Positions 41,130 to 53,470 of a DNA stretch of 64,000 nucleotides are shown piece after piece. Made by a program: the position numbers and the translations under genes. Below the pieces are notes generated by a model. The model made no database searches. It saw only the letters and a list, made by a program, of their open reading frames with translations, and had not been told where the DNA came from. This DNA is from Diphasiastrum complanatum (lineage: Eukaryota > Streptophyta > Lycopodiopsida > Lycopodiales > Lycopodiaceae): positions 44,636,180 to 44,700,179 of the forward strand of contig CM055101.1 of NCBI GenBank assembly GCA_029204225.1. Reading direction: 5' to 3'. How positions within the stretch are numbered: the first letter of the stretch is position 1; each line of letters opens with the position of its first letter.

Positions 41130-41350
41130 AGTCTCCAACTCTACTCTTGAAGCTAGATAAACTTTAATTCTGATAGTGGGCTGGCAAACCTAGGACAAAC
41201 TGCCAAAGTGCCAACTTCTCATCGAATGATGGAACCCTATTCCATAGGTCCATGAATTCCTGGATATAAGAGTCTAAATTGTTTGTACCCATCTTGCAGT
41301 TCACGAACTTCAGGTAGTAGTCCCTATCTTGGAAATTACTAAATTTAGTT
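41130..41350 (-). pseudogene. Chromovirus gag fragment
   Basis: The minus strand reads RDYYLKFVNCKMGTNNLDSY, then IQEFMDLWNRVPSFDEKLAL and WQFVLGLPAHYQN, a Retrotrans_gag-type segment. Flanks to 43079 are non-coding leader; nothing else recognised there. Confidence 0.7.
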
Positions 41351-43079
41351 AATATCAGATTAACTCATAGTGAAGTACGGTTGAAAAACTAACTGAAATT
41401 GACTCCAACATGGTCAAATCACTATTGTCAGTCAAATTCATAGATATTACAAGAAACTGGAAAAAAAACTAAAAATTTCGAGTTTTTGCACTCTTAATTT
41501 TTAAATTTTTTTTTTTTTTACGTTTCCTTAAAATCCATAAAAAAACCACTATCAGTTATTAAGCAATCGAAATCAAAAATTCGATTCACTGTTAGATTCT
41601 TAATTTTACTACATTAATGTCCATCGGGCTTGCAAAACATGCGACATTAAACTGATTATTTCACGTTTACGAAATTTTACGTAAAAATCAAGTTCTACGG
41701 AAATTGTCAGCTATAAAACCCAGTTTTGTATCTAATTGTCAGAGTACATGCGTATAATCACTCAAAACAGATCTAAACCACTCATGCATGTCAGAATCAA
41801 TCTGAGAATCAACATGCAGACATTCCATGCAAGTACAGTATCTCAAAATAGAAAATTGACATGCATGCAATCAGAACAGCTCGAAATTCTACCAATTTTA
41901 ATCACAAAATTGCAAAACTTCAGATGATCATATCTTTGGCTACAGGACACCAAATTGGATGTTGTAAAGCTCAGTATAGAGGGAGACCTAGTGAACAAGA
42001 CACTTGCCACATCAGCCTGCCACCTAGGATTCACAAGTGTGAGTTCAGAATAGCCAAATAACCTGTAGGAGTGCACACTTTTTCAAGGCCAATCAAGTTT
42101 AAAACTTGCAAACACTCAACCAAGCCTAAAAGTGATGATCCAAATAGTCTTAAATGGTCTCTAAGAGCTCCATGAAGCCCTCATACAGTTCCTATGAAGC
42201 AGTACGGGCTGAGAACCATGAATTCTTGATTTCTAAAAGTCAAAATTGCTACAAACATGATGGAATTGAAACATAAGCCTCTACCCATCAATTTATAGGT
42301 CTGATAGGTTGCTAGGAAGGTAAAAAGGAATACAAATCATGCTATAAAAAATCCAGAATGATTCCCTTATGGATCTAGAGAAATCCACCCCCCAAAATTC
42401 ACCAAAATTGGCCAATTTTTGACTTCCTACAAACCCAATTGCTGGAATTCTTGGCTCTAACTTCTAAGACAACTTCAAAAGACTATGATTCATCTTTTCC
42501 CAGCTTCAATTGATGTTCAACAACCTCTTACCATCCACTTTCATGAAAAACAAGCAAAAAACATGAATTTTAGCCCTTTCTAGGTTTTTCCACCATGGCC
42601 AATTGGAATTTAAAATGGCAAGAATGCTTTCCAAATCCACATGCAATCCAAAATACAGAGTTATAACCAACCAATTAATCTGAACTTGCTGGATTTTGAA
42701 TTCTACCATCAATTTTGTGCCAAAATCATGGAAAACAAGCCAAATTTGGCCACAAAAGAGCCTAGAATCCAAATACATGAGAAGATCCAACATGCAACCT
42801 GAATTTCAACTACCTCTGAGTGAATTAACTTGCCGGAAATTTCAAATCCATAACTAGTTTTGAGCTACACATGCTAAAACTCCAAAAAGACACCAAAATT
42901 GTTTGCCTAGCACAATTCTCCATAAACCACAATGAAATTTGAGAGAGATATGGATCATGCAAATTGAAATTGGGAAGATCCACCAACTTGCAACCTTGCT
43001 CCTCATCTTGGATGAGAATACTAGTTGAATACCACCAAGCTTCCATTTAAAGCACCACCTCTCCAAACTTGTAAGCCTT

Positions 43080-43091
43080 GCTCTGATACCA
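43080..43091 (-). other. Chromovirus primer binding site, Met tRNA
   Basis: Minus strand TGGTATCAGAGC, one nucleotide after the LTR end. Confidence 0.88.
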
Positions 43092-43092
43092 C

Positions 43093-43614
43093 TATAAGGG
43101 AAGCTCCTTAGATCCTGCTTACAAATCACAAACACAATGATAACACACTATGGAGAAACCACCCAACCAAGTAGAAGCATCCAATCAAACTCTAGAAGCC
43201 TCACCCCCAAGCCAAAGAACAAGAAGCATGAATGCAGAGTGAGAGCCTGGCAATGATTCCACAACCATAATGAGGAGTAGGGTGAGTTTGGACCCAATAT
43301 ATAGAGCCAAAAGCATCTTGGGCACTTAGCCATGCATAGCTCTAAGTTTCCTATACATATATTCACCTAGAATAGAGTCCTAAGCATGGACCAACTATTC
43401 ATAGAATTGATATTGATAACTCTACACATGCGTACACTGTCTCATACCTTGTCTAAACTCCATTTAGTGTGTTCTGGGCCTCACAGGGATATTAGTTACT
43501 TTTGGGTCACGTCCAGTATGACGTGGCATAACTAACAGCTTGTTTCACTGGAGTACCGTGTATCCAAGACTAGGAGTATACTATATCCTATATGTACTGG
43601 TCATGGACATAACA
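43093..43614 (-). repeat. Chromovirus 5' LTR
   Basis: Same ends as the 3' LTR, with small differences only. Flanked on the right by ACCTC (43615-43619). Confidence 0.92.
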
Positions 43615-43619
43615 ACCTC

Positions 43620-44225
43620 TCTGGTGGATGCTTCATTCGAATAGATCTTAGAACATTTGGTTGCTTATCATGATCCGACTCATAAGAGGAATGACAAGGT
43701 GTAGAAGTGAAAGGAATTGAGACATGATTGTCTTTGATATTGGCAGTCGATACTTTGGTATTTTAACCAAAAATAAATTCATGTTTCTTCATCTTGAAAT
43801 CATGGAATTTGCCTTCTAGGAAGACAAAATCTTTGCTAATAAGTAAAGACCTTGTAGGCCTTATGATCTGATGGATATCCCATGAATCTAGCCTTGGTTC
43901 GGTCATTTTTTTCCTTTGGTCCAATGGAACTTGAGCATAGTGAACACATCTAAAAACTCATTGGTGGTCTATGGATGGCTTTGTACCTGACCAAACCTCC
44001 TCAAGGAGTTTTTTGTTGATGGTCTTGGTATTGCAATGATTCTAAATATAACAGGCTATTGCAACTGCTTCTACCCAAAACTTGTTTGGAAGATTAGCAG
44101 CAATTAATATGGATCTAGCAGACTCGACAAGAGTCCGATTTTTTCTTTCGGCTATTCCATTATGTTGGGGAGTGTAGCTCGAAGAATACTGACTTTGAAT
44201 CTCTTTTTGGAGAAGAATGGAGGTG
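43620..44225 (-). pseudogene. Copia C integrase, decayed
   Basis: The region near 44190-44090 gives SSYTPQHNGIAERKNRTL-like residues after correcting stops, with the catalytic Glu region. The C-terminal part near 43960-43860 reads VHYAQVPLDQR (frame-adjusted) and KNDRTKARFMGYPSDHKAY. Stops and frame changes throughout. Confidence 0.75.
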
Positions 44226-44230
44226 ACCTT

Positions 44231-44413
44231 CTACATTGTTAAATTTGGCTGTGTCAAGATCAACATGACCAAATGATCATAGGAAGCAGGAAGGCTTCCT
44301 AAGAGTGTCATGATCACATTGTTGTCGGCAATGGGTGATCCGACTATAGCAAGTTGATCAATTAATGATCTAACATGATTAACATGGTCACTGCTTGAAG
44401 TCAATTCTGACAT
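44231..44413 (-). pseudogene. Copia C gag fragment
   Basis: SSSDHVNHVRSLIDQLAIVG, SPIADNNVIMTLLGSLPASY, DHLVMLI: the UBN2-type copia gag (L-x-x-DQL-x-x-VG-x-PI...SLP-x-SYD). Short, partial. Confidence 0.8.
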
Positions 44414-44469
44414 CTTGCATGAAAAGAATTTCTTTCACAAGAATAGATGAGTGGTAACATCTTGGGTCT

Positions 44470-44690
44470 CATACAGACAGAGCCTTCACAGTCAAGGCTA
44501 CCATTTAACTTGGTTCTCTCAGGCCTCCAAACTTCTTGGCACACTCGGTATCTCTATCACTGCATAGGTGCCTGATGGAAGGTCTGTGATAGATATGCCA
44601 AGTGTGTCCAACAGCTGGATGATGGCTACCTGCTAGAATGCATCTGCGATCCAGTCATCCATGCCGCTGCACAGTTACTGAAACAACAAT
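44470..44690 (+). pseudogene. LINE ORF2 scrap in copia C
   Basis: The plus strand reads LTWFSQASKLLGTLGISITA, then RYAKCVQQLDDGYLLE in a second frame. The first aligns with SWYSQACRLLSTLSIHITD of L4. It lies where the copia C primer site should be. Confidence 0.5.
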
Positions 44691-45250
44691 AAAACATTCA
44701 CACATTTCATATCAATTTGAAGGACACATAGTATAATTAAGATGCAAAAATGTATATGAAATTGTTGTAAGAAAAAACTACTTTTTAATGTATAGGCCTA
44801 GAAGAATAACTTAGAGTTTATCGATGGTGCTTTGCTAAGAACAAAAAGAATGTCAATAGGTCCAGGCTCTTGATTAGATAGATCAGTACATATGTGTTTG
44901 ATATTTGATAATAATAACATTACTATCTATCTCATCTAAGAACTACTTAGAATGTGAATCTCACTCTGTATATGTACACAAATGTGGTTACTCTATCGTA
45001 CGTTAGGGCTGATCATGTTGTAAAGTGGGCGTGAAGTTCCGATAGCAATAACGGTAGTTTGAGACGTAACTTTGTCGTTAGGTTCGAACGTCTTTCAATA
45101 GTTGTCAAGTTGTTTTACTGTCGACATGTCGAAGAGTTGTCGAGTCAAGAACTATCAAAGGATAGTTGACCTCTCAATGACTCGTGAACCCTGTCTCAAA
45201 ATTGTGTGTAAATCTAAAGTTCTTCAATTGTAGTAGGCTCCCGAGTAGAT
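44690..45250 (-). repeat. 5' LTR of copia C
   Basis: Matches 36488-36876 and 37569-37680. Not interrupted, and clearly diverged from the left copy. Confidence 0.7.
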
Positions 45251-45862
45251 AACCAGGTCTAGGACTTTGTCATGAATACTTGAAAGAAATAGCTAGTAGC
45301 TAATACAATGGCAACTAGATCGAATGGTTGAAAATGAATTAGAATCCAACAGTGGTAACGCCTTGTAAGCGGATATCAGTTCTAAAAAGAAATACATTGT
45401 TTTTTATCATGGGATTTTGTCTCATGTTGCAATTTCGTTACTTGAGCTTGAATACAGCAATCAAAATAAATGAAAAAGGAGTTTCAAATTTTTTATGTAT
45501 TAAGATGAAAAATTCTGTGAACTTAACACGTACGAAATTTGATGCTCTTCTTTTGAAAGATATCAAGCAAATACCAACAACGATGATATATGTTGGTGAA
45601 ATAAAGATCAAATCAATTGTAGTAAAAAGAATTCTAAGTTTTTTTTTATGCATCTTGTATCTATTATAATCTTAATACTCCGCTTTTATTACTTGTAGTA
45701 TACAACCAAAACATTCTTTTAGTTGTACTTGGTTTGAATTATACAATGTTAAATCATTTATTTCAGTGGGACAACTTATAAGAAGACATTGACATGGTTA
45801 AAACTTTATTTAGTTATATTGATTTTCTATATTTCAACATTATGTATTAAATCGCTAGTCCA
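45251..45862. other. Interval without a recognised gene
   Basis: A 105-codon plus-strand ORF at 45352-45669 has AT-driven composition and no recognisable motif, so it is not annotated as a gene. Confidence 0.5.
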
Positions 45863-47165
<1,303 letters not shown>

Positions 47166-49321
47166 ATCACCTTCATGTAAAGCATTTATATAAAACACTG
47201 GGTGAAATAACCTAGCTTAACAAATTAAAGTTAAAGAAATAATAAAATAATTACAATTACAGTATGAAAATATTCACAACTCTGACATATAATTCATAAA
47301 CTTTCAAGTACAAATATCCTTAGAATCTAAATTCTAAGATATGATAATTCATTCAATTCGAACCTCTAGGAGAATCATTAAGATATAGAATGATTAAAAC
47401 TCAACTCGAAGTATCCCAGATACTCTTTTGAGTTAAATGCTCATGTTTCTAGCACCAAATGCAAGAAAATAACATTCATTCATCTTAATAGACTTGTCTG
47501 TATCCTGTGATAACTGGAGATCCAATCAAATGAAGAATTGTACTCAAGCATCTGCAGACCATAAATTGTAGAAGAATAGCATCCACTAGACTAATTAAAT
47601 TCTCCACAAATAAGATAACTTATCTTGTGAGAATATCTGTGAGATCCATAAGCTCTCAATAAGATACTGGAGTAGAGAAATTCAAAACACTGATCTGAAT
47701 TCTTACTCAAATAATAGACCAAGACTTAATCATCACACTTAAGATCATTACGATACCTTACAATCCTCTGACAATAATTAAGTATCTATTTATGATTCGT
47801 CAACCATAAATATTTAGATTCATATGATTTGTCAATCATAATTTCCTGGAATCCAAACCATACTTAATCATTTACATGATACTGGAGTATATGTCTAACA
47901 TAACTCAGGAAAAGTAAGAGTCATTCCAAAAATCTTTCCATTAAGAAAATACTGGATTTAGAAATACTTTCAAAACATGATTGTTTAACTGAAGTGCAAG
48001 ATTCAAGTTCTATAAACATCTGGTAATTAAAGACTGAATGCATATCAAAATGACAATCATCTTCAACTACAAAACTTTAGATTACAATCTAGAATCAAAT
48101 CTAGATACCCAAAGTCTTGCTGAATATCAATTCAGTTGTTATTCTTGGATTCATTATGATTCGTTATCCATTTGAGCTCTCTGGGCCCACAATCACTCAT
48201 GAGTTGAGTCTATTCTTTAACTAAGGAATACTCTATCCCAAGAATACTGTATATCCAATGCACACAATTTTAACTGATGAACCCAAATGATTCACTAATC
48301 ATGTGTCTTACAAGCAATATAATTCAAAAATCATCAGTTCCTAGTGAATCCACATCACACTGATTGTTTTTACCAATTAACTTCATCTTGGAGTAATCAA
48401 CTACTCAAGCTAATTGCCAATGATTCAGAAATCTCAAATGTCTAGGTGAAGAATTCCATTATACTACTATGACACCATATTTAGATCCTTACCCAAATCA
48501 TTTATAAGTTAGTCCATAAATCTTCCATACAAAGATTTGTTAACTTTGCAAGTATCTGTCAAAACAATACTTGATCATATGCTTATGTTTGCCGACTAGG
48601 TTAAGTGCACCAAATAACTCTAGTAACTAGGAATACACAGTAGATTCATACAAGATTAATCATGCACTCACTATGACCCAGTAGATAAACACATTTTTAT
48701 CTGGCAGATTCCTCCAGAACCCACATATGCTACTCACATATCTCACTGAGATCTTGTAACTCAGCTAAAAAATATTTTCTATTTCTCATGAGTAAAATAA
48801 CATATCTGGGAAAATCTCTGAGACGAATAAAATTCACTCTCAGTAGTTTTCCAATCCAATTTCTTTTAATAGCATAATTTCTTCCACTCAAACAACCCCT
48901 CTCTATTCCTTGTACTAAAACTAAGATTAGCCTATTCCAATACAAAACTCTCAGACTTAAATTCATAACAAATTTACTTCTACTCCAATAAAAATGGAAT
49001 CAGTAACTTTTGACATTTTACTGTACTACTTATAGATAATGATTCAAATTCCAACCTTGTTCCAGATTGTCCACACAATCCCTAGATAATTTCTCTTATT
49101 CGAAAAGTTACAATTAGGCATGTTAAAACTTCCAGTAAAAATCTCATTTCTATACTACAACAAGTTCTTTTCCGAAAACTATGCAACCTACAAATTTCCA
49201 AAAATAATTTTATCCACCACTTCACCCCTCTCAATAAAAGTTAACTGGAAAGATGATATATGAAAATATCTAAATCCTAGAAAAGTCAGTAATAAGTGCT
49301 TCCACTAAAGGATTCACTTCA
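47166..49321. other. AT-rich retroelement-derived DNA, no ORF
   Basis: No ORF above 80 codons looks coding. Words ATACTGGAGTA and CCTAGATA recur. Probably degenerate chromovirus G or element F interior. Nothing firmer seen. Confidence 0.4.
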
Positions 49322-50999
49322 TTACAAACATGACTTGCTCTCTTGACTGTTTAGTCTATCTAGGTATTCGTGGTACGCTTCAACTTGAAGACTTTCTTCG
49401 GCAGTCAATCTTACCAATTGAGGACAAGGCGTAGACATTGTAGGCGCTGGTTCTTGCTGTGCAGTTGACCTTTTTGGGCTTGAATTCCCTGGATTTGGCC
49501 TTTCAAGCACTGTTATACCCAAATTTGGAACTGTACTGGTGGTCTGTTGCTTTTGTGGAACAATTAGACTTTGGTTGGACATTGTCCATCGATGATTTTG
49601 GACTTGGTTGGCAATTGTCCACCTTAGCCTTTTCCTTCCCATTGTCTTGTGGTCTTGAAGACTGCATGACCATGCTTGCTTGCAAACCTTGTGCCGGTTT
49701 TCCACCAAGAGTTTGAGTTGCCATAGGTACCTGTTGTAATGTAGCATCCACTGTTTGTTGTAGAAGGCTGGGTATAATTCTCGTAATTTTTATTAATACA
49801 ATTTTTTTGATGATTCTACCATCTCCGTATTTTGTGATGTTGTGGTTGTTTGAGTTTGAGGTGACTCTGTGCACTTTTTGGATTTGGGAGGATTGTCGTA
49901 TAATCCACTCATCTCAAAATTAGGTGGCACTAAAATTTTTCGTTTGTAGTGCATCTTGAGTGGATTTGTCTGATGCTGGTCCTTGTAAGATAATGCCATC
50001 TTAGCTTTTTTGTAATTGTCTCAATGGACAATCTAGACATGGATGGTTGACGCCGCATTGTGACACCAAGGTAAAAAGACTGTTCGATCACCTCGATGTG
50101 GGTATTCTGATCGATGATGTCTTCCACCACATCCAAAACATCATACCATGTGCAGAATACCATCCCCTCGGAGGTGATAAGGACAAGCCTGACGATATTA
50201 CCAACACAACCACTCCACCTTTTCCTGTTGAGGACTGTTTTGATGTGCTCGGGACAAAACTCTTGACATCCGTTGAATGATTCTCTTGTTGGCTCGTCAT
50301 TAAGTTTGACCTTTTTTTATTCTGATCTCCAACCTTATAGTCTGCATTATGCCCTTGATTTTTCAACCGAGGGTTTCGTACTGGACATTTAGTGCCTGCA
50401 TGATCTCCAAAATAGTATCCACACTGGTCCGATTAAAGACTTTTCATTCTGCAAGACTTAGGCTCAGGTTAGTCATCCTTTTGCTGATCTTGGTCAATTT
50501 TGTGACATGCGGCACTTGGTTCTGCCTCTTGACTCCATTGTGAGGCCATGTCTTCCTCTCTTGCATGATTGGCTAACGTTGTGGATTTTGGTTCCTCTGA
50601 TGTCCCATTAGATGATGCAGCAATAGAATAGGGATGATCCACTTAACAAATTTGTACAAATGAAGTATAGGATGCCAAGTCTGCCATGTATGATCTGATC
50701 TCGTTGAGCAGTTTGGCATAGTAGTTCATCATTATGATTCCCAAAGGTAGAGGTGGATCACAACTCTTCACGATGTTGTACATTCCATAAGTGTATTGTT
50801 GAATAGTTTCATCAGAGAACATTTGTACTTCAGACAACCGTGCAAGTGGAGTTGCCATAACTAGACAGTGGAGTGTAGTAGAGATAGCTACGTGTTGAAT
50901 TGCTTCAGTGTCAATACAATGGTGGCATTCCAATTTTTTCTTTTTTGGAAACGATAAAAAAGAAGAAAGAAAAGAGTAAATAAATAAAAAATTGATCAA
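49322..50999 (-). pseudogene. Gag of element F, broken
   Basis: Minus strand, several frames. From 50999: MATPLARLSEVQMFSDETIQ, QYTYGMYNIVKSCDPPLPLG, LLNEIRSYMADLASYTSFVQ. Near 50400 a zinc-knuckle-like stretch (CGYYFGDHAGTKCPVRNPRL). Further left are Gln/Ser/Lys-rich stretches (49874-49503) and LTAEESLQVEAYHEYLDRLN ending at 49322. Plant gypsy gag character; frame breaks throughout. Confidence 0.6.
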
Positions 51000-51895
51000 T
51001 ATGGATGAAAAAATATGAATAATAAAAAACTAAAAGTCACAGTAACAAATGGATATAACAGGTGAATTTAACATATACCAGATGTAGTTACAAACAGATG
51101 GATTTGACAAATGGATATCACAGGTGAACAAGATGAACGTTACACAGAATGGAGATGGAAAAAAATGTACATTGTGACGGCGTAGATGGCAACTGATGTG
51201 GAGGAACAATGGTAACTATGGTGTCGGGCGGGTGGGGTCCGGGGCCTCCTTGATGAGGCCCCGGCGACGATATGACTTGTTTGCGATTGAGCGGGTGATT
51301 GGCGTCTCAAGTCATTAGCCGATGAGACCTCTCCTTTTTTTTTTTTCTTTATAGAGGAGGGCGAGTAATGGACAGTGGGCGAGTAATGAGGCGAGTAATG
51401 AGATGAGTAATGTGTAAAAATTACAGCAAATAAGGATCCTAAAACACTTGAAATGATGAGGGAAACAATATATTATGATTTCATAAGATTAGCACAAGTT
51501 GAACCATCAAAATCCACCAAAAATCTATGCTTGAACCTCACTAAAAGGCCCAAATCCTTGAAGAAGGCTTCACACGTGTGAAAGTACGGCCTCCCACAGT
51601 CTGAGTACTGTACACCAGACCTACATTCAATCCTATAATCATTAGTAATCACAAGTACTCAAACAATTATGAACATAGAGAGCAATTGCACCATTATGAG
51701 AGAAAAAACATGAAATTGCTTGATTGATTTTGGTGAGATATCATCACCTATATATACATGATCCATCACGGTTTTGGGTAGGTATGAGTAGCCCTAAACC
51801 TATCCCTAATGCTAATTTTGGTGGATCTCTCATCCCTACCAAGTTAGGGTTGGAATCTTGGAGATCCCTCAACAATGCAAAAATTACCAAAAATA

Positions 51896-52713
51896 TGTGA
51901 GAAATTGGCAAAAATCTAGCTTGGTATTTTTTATGATAGAAGTTTGTAAGTGAATCTCACATGTGTGGAGGATGTTCCCACGTGTGGAGAATTGTAAAGT
52001 AAATCAAAATGTTTGATATAGGGGTCTCATAGAATCTCATAGTCAAGCATTTAGGTGTAGGATGTTGATAGGGTCAAATTTGGCATAGATGGCAAATTAT
52101 CCATTTCCACTTGTAATGCCAATATTGAGCCAAAATAGAGCCAAACTTGTGCCAATTATAGTGTAGACAAGTATCATGCTTTTGTTTGATGAAGCTTAAG
52201 AGGTTCAATAGGATTTAGAGGTGGAACCTTGTGAGGTCCAATAGAAAATTGAGGTGTGCTTGAATATAGTCCAATAGAATTTAGAGGTGCATGGATCAAT
52301 GGTCCAATAGGATTAAGAAGTGGCAAAGTGTGATCCAATAATAGTTAAGCATAGTGGTAGCTCATGAATCTATTAGTATCATTGTACTCCTCCTTTTGGA
52401 TCTAATTGATTTTGAGATTGAGTGGATTTTGAGTGTCATTGAATTTCTAGCTTTCTCTCTCTACCCGAGAGCTCTTGATGGTTTCTCTCTCTACCTGAGG
52501 AGAGCAGCTTGTTTTTACTTAGAATACTTTTGGAACACTTCCCACACGTGTGAGTGAGAGTTGGAAGTGATTGAATGCATGTAGTAGTGTGTTTTTGCCA
52601 TAGAATCAAAGATAGATCTTGAATATCAATCTAGTCTTGATCTTGGTGCATCTACACACCTTAGGAGATCACAAGTACATGTAGTGGACAATCCACACGT
52701 GTGAAATTCAACA
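51896..52713 (+). repeat. 5' LTR of copia B
   Basis: TGTGAGAAATTGG ... GTGAAATTCAACA. Contains repeated CACACGTGTG-type palindromes and a CTCTCTCTACC tract. Confidence 0.96.
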
Positions 52714-52726
52714 TGTTATCAGAGCC
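52714..52726 (+). other. Primer binding site of copia B, Met tRNA variant
   Basis: TGTTATCAGAGCC, one base different from TGGTATCAGAGCC, directly after the LTR. Confidence 0.88.
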
Positions 52727-53470
52727 TACCTAAGGTTACCATGCATTTTGATCCATCTAAGTGAAAAATTTTCATCAATCTTGAGCTAGAAGTTGTCAAG
52801 GCCCATTTTCCTAGCTATCTTGTTCAATCTTGGATCAAAAGAGATCAAAAGGACATTGATTGGGTCTGACCTGGTACTGTATGGAATCAGGTGCTCAGAC
52901 ACGTGTGAGGAACATCCAATCTCAGTTTGGAAGTTCTCTCTCATGTTTGATCCATTTATCTTGCTTGATAGCTTGTTTTGAAGCTATTTTTGTCTAGTTT
53001 CTGATGCAATCAGTTTCATTCCATTTGGTTGAGCCAATCAAAAGTTATAAGATTTTGAAGAGGGTTAGGTAGGGCACCTAGACCTGGGTGGACACATTTT
53101 GTTTGATCAAAAGATTGCTTGTTTGATCCAAAATCACAGTTGAATGCTTACCAATCTCATCTATATGTGATCTAGGCACTGTTTTGAGATCTTAGCCATT
53201 TTGTTTCATGCAATATCATTGTATTTGAGTCAAATTTGGTTTCTTAGTGTATTTCACACGTGCTAAGAGTGTTTGATCCTAACTTTGCCCATACTCCATC
53301 ATTTGATGTGAAGTAGATCTAGGTTTGGAAAGATTGAGATAGCTAGTGAGAATCATCTCACAGTTTGTTGCAAGATCTTGCATAGGAGATGGTAGCACAC
53401 CATTATTGGATCCTATAGTGAGAGAGAAGCAACATTTTTTGTTCATCACTTTTATTTATCTCCACTTTAC

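Larger units (their letters stand above)
39317..43614 (-). mobile_element. Ty3/gypsy chromovirus with internal rearrangement
   Basis: LTRs of 520 and 522 bp (39317-39836 and 43093-43614), a Met-tRNA primer site beside the right LTR, and a perfect 5-bp target duplication ACCTC (39312-39316 and 43615-43619). Minus-strand order from the right: gag (41350-41130), RNase H (40338-40102), chromodomain (40080-39865). The protease/RT N-terminal segment at 40330-40995 lies on the plus strand, i.e. inverted. The integrase core is absent. LTRs are nearly identical to each other, so the insertion is fairly recent, while the inside is wrecked. Confidence 0.9.
36488..45250 (-). mobile_element. Old Ty1/copia element C, with a chromovirus and a solo LTR nested inside
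   Basis: Two diverged LTR-like copies (36488 to ~37680 and 44690 to ~45250) share long stretches such as GTATATGTACACAAATGTGG and GCTGATCATGTTGTAAAGTG. Between them, on the minus strand, are copia gag (44413-44231), integrase (44220-43620), RT and RNase H (39311-37800). The chromovirus splits the element at 39312-43619. No primer site was found next to the right LTR; a LINE scrap lies there instead. Many stops, so old. Confidence 0.8.

Noticed and set aside
45352-45669. 105-codon plus-strand ORF
   Set aside because: AT-rich, Lys/Ile/Phe composition, no motif, overlaps a similar ORF on the other strand.
49322-49874. Overlapping plus- and minus-strand ORFs as a host gene
   Set aside because: Low-complexity Gln/Ser/Lys composition next to gag of element F; best explained as a retroelement gag tail.
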